Source: Sympetrum striolatum (lineage: Eukaryota > Arthropoda > Insecta > Odonata > Libellulidae). From it: 64,000 nt of DNA. The stretch spans positions 41,238,943-41,302,942 of the forward strand of contig OX388347.1 in assembly GCA_947579665.1 (NCBI GenBank), in the 5' to 3' direction. The notes beneath the pieces are model-generated. The model searched no databases, was not told where the DNA came from, and saw nothing but the letters and a program-made list of their open reading frames with translations. The position numbers and the translations under genes are program-made. Shown piece by piece: positions 37,200-48,899 of the stretch (positions are counted from its first letter, which is position 1; every line of letters begins with the position of its first letter).

Positions 37200-37555
37200 A
37201 CAGTTGAGAGATAAGTTTTCTTCCTTTTTCATAGGCCTTGTTTAGAAAGATCAGAGTTACAGAAATGTACGGTTCTTTTGAGATTATTTCCATAAAGTTA
37301 TGCAGACAGTGGTCATTGTTCAAAGTTCCGAACGTTTCGAAAGTGCACCTCTCAGCTACAATCGAAAGATCGAGTTATATCGACCGTATCGACCGATCGG
37401 TTTTCTACATTCAGCTCTCTTCAGCTAGTCATTGCTTTCGGAAGTGTGTGTTTTTTTTTAAGTCCAGCCGGGTGTGTTTGTTGATTTATCAATGACTGCT
37501 GGGTTAAACAAGATATTCAAGCTCTAACTTAGTAACTTGGACTTAAATATTCATC
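37200..37555 (+). promoter_or_regulatory. DNAJC17: Upstream region and probable 5' untranslated region of DNAJC17
   Basis: The interval between the inverted repeat and the DNAJC17 start codon is GC-richer and contains a 10-bp palindrome, ACCGATCGGT (37,392-37,401), with a neighbouring ATCGACCGTATCGACCG tandem. No TATA box is evident at a convincing position. The transcription start cannot be fixed from sequence alone. Confidence 0.4.
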
Positions 37556-40500
37556 ATGGCAGAAATAAACGTCATTGATTTGGATTTATATGAAATATTA
37601 GGTGTAGATCAGATTTCCACTACTCCGGAGGTAAGTACAGTATGTTCCTTATGCTGTGAATTATTATTTTACTTCTGATAAGTTACTCAAGCCTGTTATT
37701 TTTAGATCAAGAAAGCATATCGCAAGAGAGCCCTAACTTGCCATCCTGACAAAAACCCTGATGACAAAAAGGCGGCTGAGAAGTTTCATACGCTTTCGAA
37801 GGCATTAGAAATACTCATCGATGTATCTGCTCGCGCAGCGTATGACAAGGTTTTAAATGCTAAAAAGGAAGCAAAGGCAAGATATGAAAAATTGGACGCC
37901 CGACGGAAAAAATTAAAAGAAGACTTGGAAGCTAAAGAGCAAGCGTCTATGAAAGCAACCCCTACTGTGATCCTACAACAAAGCTTCTCTAAACCTAAAT
38001 CAGATGAAGAAAAACTGAAGGTAAACATTGGCAATTGATTGTTCTTGCTTACTATAAAATGCATTTCATTATATTTTAAAACATTCTAATTTTTAATCAG
38101 GCTGAGATTGAACGTCTCCGTAAGCAAGGTTCAAGAGAATTGGAAGAAGAAATAGAAATCGTTCGGCAACAAGTTGAAGAAGAATGTAATCAACCAAGAA
38201 TTAACATCCAAAATAAGACGCCTGATAATTCCCACACAAATATTTGCCGCATAAAAGTTCGGTGGAAGAACGAGGATGGAAGATGTTTATATACCGAGGA
38301 AGTGATAAGAAATATATTTTCCAAGTATGGATCAATTGCAGCCGTTGTAATATCTCCGCAAGTAATAGGAAAAAGTAATAGAAAAGGTACAATTTCTTAA
38401 ATTATTTGATAATATTTAAGGAAATAAATTAAAATCTTGTCATACAAATCTGGCCGATTGTTTTCAATGGAAGAGTTTTTATAACTAAATCTCTTGTGAA
38501 TTATGTAATATTAATTGGGCAGGCTTACTAAGCAATTTAAACACTGATGAAGCCATTCACTGTTTTTATACTATTCTGAGTGATCTTATCACAGCTTTTA
38601 CTCCTGTGATTACAATCAAAAATAGTACCTTCCCTAAATGGTTCTCCCTGGAACTGAAAAATCTTATTTCATGCAAAAAACAAGCTCATAGAAAATTTAA
38701 AATAACAGGAGATGAAAACATGTACAGTAGAACCTCAATTTTACGAAGTTGAAGGGACCCAAAAATTTCCGCTTTGTAAAATTCGGGCTTTGTAAATTTG
38801 AGGTTTTCTTTCAAACAATTGAAATCTCTACAATACCAATCCAGGTTCAGTAACACAGTGCATATAGTTAAATGGGATTGAAAGGAAGGTAATATTTCAA
38901 TAAAATGAATTATACATCCAGTTTAATGTTCAATACAACAGAAAAAAATTCTAAAATTATTACTTTTTAAAATAATCATAAATTATTTCTTTTTGTTTTT
39001 TGAGGTTTCAATGAAAGAAGAGGTGATTTTCTCATTTAATACCTGAAAGGTAATAATTGAATGAATCAGGTACACCATCAGTAAACATTTGAAAATTGTG
39101 AAGCACTTTTATGGTGTGTTTTAATTCATCCCTTGTAGCGGGGGAAGGTGCTTCTGGGTCATATTCATAGCTTGTAGAAGAGATATCTAAGTTCAATTCA
39201 TCCTAATCTTCTTCGTCTTCACTAAATTCACTGCAGTTATACGTCATCACATGAGAGTCACACTTGACATATGACTCAGCACGAGAGGATGCATCTGGGA
39301 TGTTTTGATTTAGTTGTGCTATTTCTTTACTAAGGAGGTCCTGTAGTGTGGGAACCTCCACTAACTCCTCTGTCTCTATAATTGATGTGTCACCAAAACC
39401 AGCTGATCTCCAGCAGTTGGAAATAGTGTTTGCAGTGACACTGTCCCATTCTCTGGCAATTCCTTGCACAGCATGGAGCAATGTCCATGGAGGCACATCT
39501 TGCACATCAGAGGCTTGATTTGCAACTAATGTATGCGTACTAAAGCTCTGCTTATAGAAAGCTAAACTGTGTAGGTCTAATCTTGTCTAATAAGTATGAG
39601 GATGAAGTCAAACTAATTTCTGTTACAAATAAGAGTCACAAGCTCATTCTCAGGAATAAAACAATATATATCACATGCAATTCTCTGTGTGCACTATAGT
39701 AGAAGCAGTAGTAGTAGTAGTAAGCGCTTTGACAGCTTAGGTCATTTTGCCCATGTGCTCCCACCAGGATTTGAAATCAGAACTGATTTCTCATGAGTCA
39801 CGAGCATTACCCACATACTCTCCAGGAGCCAATCTGCAGTATATTTGCTTCAAATTGAAAGGATTTTAAAATTAGACTACGATTATACTGATTCTCTTTA
39901 TAGCATAGACCTTATTTCAAAGCCTAGGAGACTCACTTATGTCAAAGTGAATGAAACTCACAGCCATGAATTCCAGGAAACGAGCTCGTAAATATTTTAA
40001 GTCATTTAAGAACTTTACTTAAGTTAATTTGAAACTCCCTCTATTTTATATGCATTCTACTACGCTGACGTTTAGCGGTGATTTTCGAGAATTACTTACT
40101 CGCGGGTACTTTAAACGATCTTGTCGCGTGACAAATCACAAGTCGCGATCGCAAATTCTTACCTAACGACGTAAAACGCTTTTAACTAATAAATTACGTA
40201 TTGAAAATGCATCAAATTTTAAGTAATAGTAACGTATTACAACAAATTTAGTATTCTTTAATTAAACTAATTTCCATGACAGCTGCAACGAAGACCTTCC
40301 ACAGGAATGCTACTTTCAAGTAAAAGGTTTACCAAAGTTCTGCGATGGGGTTGCGGCGGCTATCATATTGCTAATATTAAATAATTCCAGAGAAAATATG
40401 GAGGTCGCAAAGGATATAAATATAATATATATCCTTTGCGACGACGAGTAGGTATTTTTTTATACACAAAATGATAGAAAAGAAATAGAACTTACCAAGC

Positions 40501-43500
40501 GTCCGAAGATAGTGCTGGACGAGAATTGTTCGGTAATGGACTTTAAAGGTGTAAATTATTCCCATTTCCAGCGGTTGAATCTTACTGGTGCTATTTGGAC
40601 TCAGAAAAAGCACTTTGACGTTTGGTAGCACTAGTCCGCCTATTTTATGAACTGGGGCCTTATCTACAAGAAGTAGAATATTGCGATTCTTTCATGCGCT
40701 CTTCCTCTGGAAGAAGATAATTTGCTTCTGAAAAATGTCCGTCGTCATCCATGCTCTTTTATTACTTTCATAAAACACCGGCAAATTTTTCACGTTCTTG
40801 AAGCAACGCGGAGCTCTTGATTTTGCAATCACAACTGGTTTCAACTTTTCGGATCCATCTTGGTTACATATCAGCATTACTGTAACCCTATCCTTAGATT
40901 TTTTACTTCCGCGACATTTCTCACCACGGGTCCCGAGGGTGGAGTCAGGTAATACCTTAAAAAACAAACCTGTTTCATCCAGGTTGTATATATCTCGAGG
41001 GAAATATTTAGACACAATGCCATCGTTTATTTCACGCCACTGCTCAACGTCTTTTGTGTTGTCGTTACCTTCTTCTCCACAGATTTTCATTGAAGTGATT
41101 CCGTATCTTTTGTTGAATCTATCAAGCCATTACCCATTTGAGGCTTTAAAGTTGTCGCACTTCAGTTTAAGAGCCAAAACCTGAGCCTTCTCCTTCAGAA
41201 TTGGTCCACTTATAGGCAATTTGCACGCACGACACTAAAAAAAAATATGCAGCTGCCTATCAGTTGATCAAATTGTGACGATGAGACGTACTTTGTTTTT
41301 AATGATGTTGTTGTGTGACTCAAAATTTTTTCACTTGAATTGACGATTGCTGCCAATGTAGGTAAAGAAATGCCATACTTCCGAGCAATTTCTGTTTTTG
41401 TCTGCCCGCGATCACGTACTTCCTTGATAATCGACCTTTTGGTGACCAAACTCAGGGACTTCCTCTTTTTCTTGGTCAGCGATATTTTATACATTATTTT
41501 ACTAATAGGCACACAGGATATCACAACACAGGCCACCTCGCACAGAGAGTGATTCTCACTGAACGCGCGCGACTTTTCCTCGCTTGGAGACAAACATTTT
41601 TCAGGGAGTCCACCATCCAACAATTATTTTTCAATCTTTTACTAACCAATAAAAAAATCCGAAATCCCTGCAGCAGCCTTGAGATTTTAAATAGTCGCAC
41701 TCCAATTTAGCAGCCAAGACCTGAGCCCAAGACTCCCCAAGTCGAAAACAAATTTTTATCATGCTTTATTTTCTCAATCTCTCGTCCAAATAGAAACTTT
41801 ACTGAGAGTTTATACAGAGTTAAACTCCTGGAAACTGTTGATCTATACGATCCCACATCGCGGATTCGCGATATTACCAGAAAGCATGATGAAGAAAGAA
41901 AGAGCATGGTTACGTCTTATAAGCTATAATTTTTCGCGAAAACTATAATCAAAATGTTTGTATTCCACGAAATTTTCACATTTTCCCATCTAAAATACTT
42001 GGGATGAGGGTCTTCCCAACACAGACGATCTGGATTCAGCTGCTCCTGTTTGCGGCGATCGTCATCCCATTGTATTGAGCTCAGTGCGACAAAACCATTT
42101 CAAATACTTCGTAAAACCGGGGTTCATTCACTCCTAGGGACCGGCTTCTCACTTCGTAAAACATGAAATCGAGGTTTTACGTAAAATCGAGGTCATTTTA
42201 CATGTACAAAGATCGGGACCGGCGGAATGGTTCGTAAAACTGTGTCACTTCGTAAAATTGAGGTTCGTAAAAACGGGGTTCTACTGTATCAACATTCTTT
42301 GGAATTACGTAAAAGATGCAAATCTCTCTCTAAACATTGTTGTATCATGTACATCAATACTGTGCAAGAAAATATAACCAGAAACACCAAATACTTTTGG
42401 TCTCATGTAAATAATCTTTGCAACTCGCAAAAAATTCCATTATCAATGTGCCTGGGTGACATTGACAACATTGAATGTGACAACTATGCTGATATTTGTG
42501 ATCTTTTTACAAATTGTTTCTCAAATGTATACACAGATGTCATACCCAATGATTTACCTGTGGTTAGTCGATATCATAATATAAACCTTTCTTCAATTAT
42601 ACTCTCTGTGGCAAAAATTCTCAGAAAATTAAAGTTTGTTGATACTACTAAATCTCCTGGTCCAGATAATCTAACACCTCTTCTCCTAAAAGAATGTGCT
42701 GACTCCTTAGTTTACCCCTATATATTATTTTCAAAAAGTCACTCACTTGTAGGGTTTTCCCTGAAGCACTGAAATCTTCCTTTGCCATTCCAATAAACAA
42801 AAATGGTAACGAGCATGATGTTTTAAAAAATTATAGACCTATAGTTATTCAGTCTACCCTGGCAAAAATTTTTGAAAGTCTGTTGATAAAAAGCTGTCGA
42901 AAGCTGTTGATACCCTAACCCCAATTTTTGAACCTGTCCTAATAAATGAGCAGCATGGATTTAGATGTGGCAGATCTACTTTTTCAACTGGATATTACAG
43001 GGTTATTAAATCTACATAATCAGGTAGATGTATTCTACTGTGATATTTCAAAAGCCTTCGACAGAGTTAATCATATTTTCCTACTCACCAAACTTGAAGC
43101 ATATGGTATCCATGGTAATATGTTGAATTGGCTAAAAACCTACTTATCCAATAGACAGCTATTTGTAAAAATTCATGATTCTATATCAACTTCCTTCATT
43201 GCCAGGTCAGGCGTCCCCCAGGGATCCCACTTGTGCCCTTTGCTTTTTTTACTGTTTATAAATGATATTGATATACCGCAAAATACTGTCAAATTTCTTA
43301 TGTATACTGATAACTTAAAGATATATAATCATATCAATTCTGTCTATGATGCTCAACTCCTACAAAACTCGCTCAAAAAGGTGAATGATTGGTGCCATGA
43401 GAATTTTATGGAGCTAAACATCCGAAAGTGTAATGTCATTACATATTATAAATCAAAAGCTCCCATCTATTCAGAATATTTTCTCTCTGAAAAGAGTTTA

Positions 43501-46311
43501 AAGAGAGTAAGTCATATGACTGACTTGGGAGTGCTGTTCGACTCCAAGCTAATGTTTGACTTACATATACATCTCATTACCACCAAGGCTTATAAGATGC
43601 TGGGCTTCATTGGGAAAGTTTGTAAGGACTTAAATAACATTACTTGCTTTAAATTACACTATACTTCCCTTGTAAGATCCCAACTTGAATACTTTTCAGT
43701 TATCTGGAACCCTTTCTACTACAAATATATCCATTCCCTTGAAAGAGTGCAAAATACATTTCTTAGGATGATGTCATATAAATTTAACATTGAAAGAGAA
43801 ATGGGGCACTATGAAACATTACTAAATCTACTTAACCTGCTGTCCCTTCAAGCACTTAGAGAGTATATTGGTATACTTTATATGTATAAAGTCTTAAATA
43901 ATTTAGTATCCAGTCCTGACATTTTATCACTAATAACTTTCAAAATTCCCCTTATATCCACTTGCAATTCTAACCTATTTGAAGTTCCCTACATCTCCAA
44001 AAATTATCTATATTATTTACCGAAGCATGCGCTCCTGTAACAGCACCTGCAATAACATGGATCTATTTAACATATCCATAAATTCTTTTAAAAAAGGGGT
44101 CAGAGCAGAACTGAGTTTGCAACAAGATAACTGACTAATAATACCTACTGTATATAAATAATATTAAATCTTTGCAACTGTTAATATTTTCTATTTTGGC
44201 ATGTGACCAATTCTTGTTAATGAAATTTGTAGTTTCTTTTGTAGAGTCATATGTTTTTATGTAGCTGATTTTTAAATAATTTTTGTACTTAGATATGCAG
44301 TTGTTGTGTCGTATTGTAACATCTTACAAATGTATTTTTTACCTCAAGAAAGGCCAGTTCCTGCGCGTAAATAAACCATTATTATTATTAATATTTGTTT
44401 CTGTTCTAACGCAATTATATGGCACTGGAAAATTTATCAATTTGATTTTTATTAAAACAGGAAGCTGCCCAGAAATAGTATATATTCCTATCCCTTTATT
44501 TGATTTTATTTTGATATATTAGCCTTAGGTTTCTAACTATAAGGATTATTTTTGTAAAATTATAAATTTGAATTATGTTTACTCATTGGCTATTATGTTT
44601 TAAATTGCTTTTTAAAAATAATTGATTATTTACGTTTTAGGAGTTGGAATAGTTGAATTTGAGAATCCAGCATCTGCTGAGGGAGCTTTAGTTGAAAAAG
44701 GATTCAGTGATAATCAGCTGAATGTTGAATCATTGATTCCAAAATCCCAAAGCAAAGTAAAAACAGAGTCGACAGGGAATTCTAAATCAAGTACATCTGG
44801 TGGAAAAGCATCTGAAGGAAATTCCCAGTTTCCTAGTGCAGCCACGTTTCCTTCATTCTCTGATCCCACCAAAAATTCTACATTTATCGGCGACTTTCAG
44901 AGTTTCTCAGGGGTAAGTTAAATTTCATCCTTCTTATTTTAAACTACTTTCTGCAGAATTTTCATAGGTAAAATGCAAAGTCTGACAATGATATAACAAG
45001 ACTGATTGCATTACAGATGAATTCTTATTCTTGGGTAATTATTGCATAGATTACATAGACATTGGGATGTACTCTAATGTGATCGCAACTTTCAACTTAA
45101 TTGGTCATTTCAGCTGTATTGGAGGTCAGACAGCTGTCATCCACTTGTTTTATCAGACTGAAAGTGATTTATGTACACTCCTGGCTAAAATTAACGCAGC
45201 ACCTCCCTAGCGATCCTTACGGCCGGTGCTGCGTTAATTTTGGCCAGGACTGTACATTAACATTTAGTTTTGTGTAAAAGGTGAAAAGTTTTTAAAATAG
45301 TGTTATTACAGTGGATAAGACGAGGATACTCCCATGTGATCCAGTAACCAAGTTTCGCTCCATGTGTTGGAAATCACCATCATCCCCTAGAGCAAGGAAT
45401 GCTTCAGTACTTATTTGTCGTTAAAATCAGTCTTTTCTATGAATATTAGGGAACTGTTATGACAGAATGCATTCCCACTGGCCTAGCAGTTAACCCACAA
45501 TATTTTATAAAATTGCACATGTAGGAAAGTTGTGAAGCATTGTACCAGAACATTATTATATCCTACATTGCTTTATCAGTATAGAGATCCTTAAATGTAA
45601 TCCACACTTTCTGGATTTAGCATAGTGTGATTCTTATCTATTCCCTAAAAATGAAGTTGGTGCAGCAGGAGACTGCGCTTTTGGCAATGAAAGTGGTATT
45701 GAAAAGAAAGCACCTGTGAAAGTGGATGGAAAATAATCATCATAAATAAATTTAGCATTGGAAGGAATCTATGATAGCACACACAGATGAAAGTAGACCT
45801 TATTTTGAAGGGATCTTCTAACAATTGTATTTAATTTTTCAGTGAAGTTATACCATTAGTCTCATTTTGTTAATGCCTGACCATGTTTGATAGATTTGGA
45901 TTTAAAGCCTTTTTACAAAATGCACAGTATTTCATTGTTTGAATGCAGAAAACTGAAATAAGCATACATAGGATATGTTTCTACATTTTACTGTATCCCA
46001 CTGAGATCTTGATTATGATGTTGTTGTATTAGTAGGTGATGGGAAGTCATTTCAACAGAATTCTTTTTTTTTTTGCTGCTTCTGAAGTCAAAGCATTTCC
46101 CAGAAAATTCAATCTTTGATATATTGTCCTATCCGTTTGCTTCTTGATTGTTTCTATTTACTTTTGATTTTACTTATTTCAGACTTCAAGTTCAACCGGT
46201 ATGGATGACCATTTGGACTTTGAAAGCCTTGTTCTGAGAAGGATGAGGCAGGCACAAGAGAGGAAAAGGTTAGAAGAAGAAATAAAAGATCAAGAAAAGG
46301 ATGATGGTTGA
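37556..46311 (+). CDS. DNAJC17: DnaJ homolog subfamily C member 17, five exons
   Basis: Exons are 37,556-37,630, 37,706-38,020, 38,101-38,386, 44,641-44,912 and 46,183-46,311, all with GT-AG introns, joining to 358 codons (human DNAJC17 is about 304 aa). Residues about 9-75 are a J domain (DLYEILGV, then HPD at 38-40, the tripeptide that stimulates Hsp70 ATPase). A charged helix follows, then an RRM at about 178-245 ([22 protein letters not shown] as the RNP1-like strand). The protein ends in a charged helix ([18 protein letters not shown]). J domain plus RRM in this order defines the DNAJC17/Cwc23-like family, nuclear co-chaperones linked to the spliceosome. The start is chosen because the Met directly precedes the J domain. 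The third intron is swollen by nested transposons. Both shortest introns are 75-80 nt. Confidence 0.93.
37706..38020 (+). CDS. DNAJC17: DNAJC17 exon 2: core of J domain and coiled helix
   Basis: 105 codons in phase 0, from an acceptor in TTATTTTTAG to a donor GTAAAC. Contains [19 protein letters not shown] with the HPD motif, then a long Lys/Glu/Ala helix ([20 protein letters not shown]). A minus-strand frame across 37,786-38,064 is only its shadow. Confidence 0.92.
38101..38386 (+). CDS. DNAJC17: DNAJC17 exon 3: helix and first half of RRM
   Basis: Starts in phase 0 after TTTTTAATCAG and ends one base into a codon before GTACAA. Encodes the acidic helix, then the first RRM strand ([13 protein letters not shown]), the helix ([13 protein letters not shown]) and the next strand (IAAVVISP). 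The split Gly codon is completed by exon 4 after a 6.25-kb intron. Confidence 0.9.
39203..41560 (-). pseudogene. Tigger/pogo transposase with an intron
   Basis: The minus strand reads an N-terminal CENP-B/psq-type helix-turn-helix ([20 protein letters not shown], then [20 protein letters not shown]) at about 41,340-41,490. A second DNA-binding half follows ([20 protein letters not shown], about 41,110-41,200). The catalytic domain has [14 protein letters not shown] (first Asp), [10 protein letters not shown] (second Asp) and [16 protein letters not shown], where the usual third Asp (QPLDQG) is Glu. A donor CTTG/GTAAGT at 40,496/40,495 and an acceptor TTTAG at 39,562 join G to CT in frame, giving a 934-nt intron and then [20 protein letters not shown] and an acidic end (SEFSEDEED). 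Stops near 40,692 and 41,130 and a frameshift near 41,220 inactivate it. Confidence 0.85.
40404..40442. repeat. 14-bp perfect hairpin inside the Tigger intron
   Basis: GTCGCAAAGGATAT (40,404-40,417) and its exact complement (40,429-40,442) flank an AT-only loop. It lies in the inferred transposase intron, about 50 nt downstream of the donor. Confidence 0.75.
42289..44137 (+). pseudogene. LINE reverse transcriptase, inactive
   Basis: Motifs in order: [18 protein letters not shown] (about 42,650-42,705), NYRPIVIQ after a frameshift near 42,735 (about 42,830), [20 protein letters not shown] (about 43,033-43,090, first catalytic Asp), [20 protein letters not shown] (about 43,200), then MYTDNLKIY where the catalytic F/YADD should be. 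The last has Thr-Asp-Asn, so one of the two essential Asp residues is lost. [13 protein letters not shown] and [14 protein letters not shown] follow, then [11 protein letters not shown]. The C-terminus continues after another frameshift ([18 protein letters not shown]). Frame breaks and the altered active site show it cannot be functional. Confidence 0.88.
44641..44912 (+). CDS. DNAJC17: DNAJC17 exon 4: end of RRM and Ser-rich linker
   Basis: Follows ATTTACGTTTTAG and completes the Gly codon begun in exon 3. Encodes [20 protein letters not shown] (last RRM strands and helix), then a Ser/Thr/Lys-rich linker ([20 protein letters not shown]). Ends in phase 0 at a GTAAGT donor. Confidence 0.9.
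45172..45256. mobile_element. 85-bp foldback element in DNAJC17 intron 4
   Basis: 32-nt arms (45,172-45,203 and 45,225-45,256) pair with few mismatches: TGTACACTCCTGGCTAAAAT on the left, ATTTTGGCCAGGACTGTACA on the right. TA immediately flanks the CAGTCC/GGACTG-like ends, which fits a Tc1/mariner-derived MITE. No coding capacity. Confidence 0.75.
46183..46311 (+). CDS. DNAJC17: DNAJC17 exon 5: C-terminal helix and stop
   Basis: Acceptor TTACTTATTTCAG. Encodes [20 protein letters not shown] followed by [18 protein letters not shown] and stops at TGA 46,309-46,311. The Arg/Glu-rich end is typical of the family C-terminus. Confidence 0.9.
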   Translation, partial: TSSSTGMDDHLDFESLVLRRMRQAQERKRLEEEIKDQEKDDG

Positions 46312-46767
46312 AGACATTGCTTCTGATTGCCTGGTTCTAAAGTGTGTGAAATCAGCTGATGGCAGCCATTCCCAGTGTCTTTTCCTGACAAAATCCTATC
46401 CTAAATGAAAAGCAGTGGGAAATAACTTATTTGTGCAGATTTATCATCAAGTACTGTTTTGCAGATATTTATTTTTTTAGCCACCCATTTCTTAAGGTTG
46501 AAAACAAAGCAATATTTTTTTAATTTTACCTTGATGTCTGTTAACAGAAGACAGTTTCAACTTGTGATGAGAGTGAATAGACATGCATCAAATTTTCTGT
46601 TAATGATAATTTAACCATGAAGTGCATAACTTGAAAAACAACCTAAAATGAGTGCCTAATTCATACCATTTATTGTAAATCAAGGTATGGATTGGAGTTC
46701 TAAAGGAAAATCGTCGTGTGATAATGATGAAAGACTATCTACTCATGTGTGGTTTGTGTGTCTTATG

Positions 46768-46773
46768 AATAAA
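46768..46773 (+). promoter_or_regulatory. DNAJC17: Probable DNAJC17 polyadenylation signal
   Basis: AATAAA about 460 nt after the DNAJC17 stop codon, followed by a TGTGTT-type stretch within 25 nt. It is the first canonical hexamer I see downstream of the stop. Confidence 0.6.
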
Positions 46774-46799
46774 TTTTCATAAACTGTGTTCGATTGTTA

Positions 46800-48392
46800 T
46801 GCTACTCAAAGAATGAACCTGAGCTCAAAATTAAGGGAGTTAAAAAAACATTTGGAGAGGCCCATACATATCAATGCATGGTAGCAAGGCATAGCACGGC
46901 TCCATTTTGGTCTAAGTTCTTAGCTATAAATTCTTGTGCAAGATGTGTAGCTCCTAGCATAAAAACTTTCTTTTTGCAGAAACTTACATGAACTTCAACC
47001 TATATTTCAATATTTACCTCTGAGATAAGTAAGAAATGATTTATTGATGAAGGCCAAATATCTTCCATGACTCAATATAATGTTCTTTACTTTCATGATG
47101 GTTTAAATCCCACATTCACAAACCTATATTGTACCCTCAAGCATGTAAGTTGATGCACCTGCTGTGGTGGATCTCTGAGGTGATTGTATAATTTTTGCAT
47201 TAAGTAATGCTCAGTTCTTTAAAGTCACAATATTAACTGTGCGTAATAATTAAGAGTGCGAAACAGGTACAAACTGCTTTGCTGAGCTCATTCATGGCCA
47301 TTATTAGTCATTTTAGCCATCACCCCAACAATGGAAGAATTGCAACCAGCAATTGCATTAACATTACATAAGTTTATTTATTCTTTTATTTATCAGTAAG
47401 TATCAACAAACAGCACGAGAACAATTACAGTTGACGAAATAACAAAAAGCAAGGAAAAACCAACAATCAGTGAGAAAAAATAAAACAATTCAACAATAAA
47501 ATTAATTTAAATAATGAATAAATTATAAAAATTCAAGTTCAGCAAAGGTTCAAAATCTGACCAAAACAACAATAGATGTAAAAAATATAATAGGGTGAGA
47601 ATTCAACCCACATGATTTTACTATTCACCAATCCTATAGATAATGCATTCATCTGCAAATAAACAATTTTTTCAAATAGTTTTCAATAATTCTATCATTT
47701 TCAATCACTGAATGGTATTTTGAGAGTGGGGAAATTTCCTACCTAACAATTCATAATCTAAATTGTTATTGTTCGCCCGATCTTTTGTAGCTATGAAATT
47801 CAATATGAAAATAAACTAGTTTTGTTTTCATTGTCATGTTATACGTTAATACTTGACGATGTCTGTGATCAATTAATCCTTTGCCTTCTTTTTGGTCTTT
47901 TTACATCTCTTGGATTACAGTTGAGAACTGCAGATATTCAATGATTGTTATTTCTTCTAGCCACATGGCCAACCCACATCCATGTCAGTGATCTTACCTT
48001 ATGAATGATCTGTCACTCCAGTCATCTCCTCAACCAGATGTTGTGTTTCCTTTCTCTTCTTGTGATTCTAACCATACAGCACTCCATAATTCATAGTATT
48101 GTCTGAAGTCACAGTTATTGCTGCATTTAAAACCCAAGCTTTACTTCCACTGGTGAAATATATGATTGAAGACCTTTTTCTTCAAGACCATTGGGCATTC
48201 TTTATTTCAGAATGTGCACATTCCTTCCAAAAGCACTCCAGTTGAATTTAATTCATCCGTTCACTTCATGTTCATTATTCTGTTGCTCACTCTACCCTTA
48301 ACTAACCTACTTAACTCTACCTTGACTTAACCTACCTCACTAACCCTTGAATTAATACCGTATTGAAATTTAAACATACAAGAGAACCATTT
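46800..48392. other. No supported gene
   Basis: AT-rich intergenic sequence. A degenerate CTAACCTACTTAAC-type run near 48,295-48,345 is the only local feature and is not a clean tandem repeat. Confidence 0.45.
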
Positions 48393-48772
48393 TATTTTAT
48401 TTTTATATGAAAGCCTGTATTTTAATCTACTTTTCATCATGATTTCCACCAATATTAAGGGATTTTTACATCTGTTTGTGAGCAATTGAAAAACCTGCCG
48501 AATGTGAAATACACGGTCATTTATTTTCGTGATGCAAAAGATATGAAAGTGGCTAAATTCATCAGCAGGTCAGTGAAGTGTAAGCAGAAAACATTATGAC
48601 TAAAGAAATGGTAAGAAAATTGGTTAGAGCTATTAAAGATGGACATACAAATGTACATGATGAGGGACAAGGTGAACACCCTTCTATCATAAGTGCCTTA
48701 AAATTAGTAGAAATTATGTTGTAAAGTAGATTAAAGAACAGGCTTTCATGTAAAATTAAAATCGTTTAAAAA
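48393..48772 (+). mobile_element. Mariner-like deletion derivative, second copy
   Basis: The left end ATGAAAGCCTGTATTTTAAT with the following CTACTTTTCA pairs with the right end containing ATTAAAGAACAGGCTTTCAT (about 48,731-48,750). The inner sequence TTTCCACCAATATTAAGG, TTTTACATCTGTTTGTGAG and GGACATACAAATGTACATGA matches the mariner at 12.1-13.2 kb. Remnants of the transposase N-terminus (VIYFRDAKD; the GRTNVHDE region as GHTNVHDE-like DNA) are too decayed for a frame. Confidence 0.7.
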
Positions 48773-48899
48773 GAACATTTGTATGTTTTTAACTCCATGT
48801 GTTTCTTCGTGAATCATTAGAAAAATCGTGACATTTGTGTAAATTCTGAATTAGAGATGAATTATTTGGCATCAACCACTTGATTTTTAAGTGTGGTAG

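Larger units (their letters stand above)
38725..42286 (-). mobile_element. Tigger/pogo DNA transposon inserted in the LINE
   Basis: The ends are inverted: CAGTAGAACCTCAATTTTAC at the left, and the reverse of GGGGTTCTACTG ending at 42,286 on the right. TA flanks both sides (38,723-38,724 and 42,287-42,288), as expected for the Tc1/mariner/pogo superfamily. Further GTAAAATTGAGGTTCGTAAA-type repeats lie inside both ends. The transposase is encoded on the minus strand, opposite to the LINE and to DNAJC17. At 3,562 bp it is close to full length. Confidence 0.92.
38519..44400 (+). mobile_element. LINE in DNAJC17 intron 3, split by a Tigger insertion
   Basis: Same orientation as the host gene. The first segment, about 38,519-38,724, encodes [20 protein letters not shown] and GDENMY. 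The second, from 42,287, resumes in the same frame with [10 protein letters not shown] and runs through the RT to about 44,130. A 3' untranslated region ends near AATAAACCATTATTATTATT (about 44,384-44,400). The 5' end is truncated. The terminus differs from family A, so this is a separate LINE family of probable Jockey/CR1 type. Confidence 0.85.

Noticed and set aside
37786..38064. Minus-strand frame of 92 codons opposite DNAJC17 exon 2
   Set aside because: It is the antisense shadow of the J-domain exon and runs past the true splice donor.
40798..41184. Plus-strand frame of 128 codons within the Tigger element
   Set aside because: It lies exactly opposite the transposase catalytic region and has no recognisable content.
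48290..48350. Telomere-like CTAACC/CCTAC repeats
   Set aside because: The units are irregular and do not match the TTAGG arthropod telomere repeat over more than a few bases.
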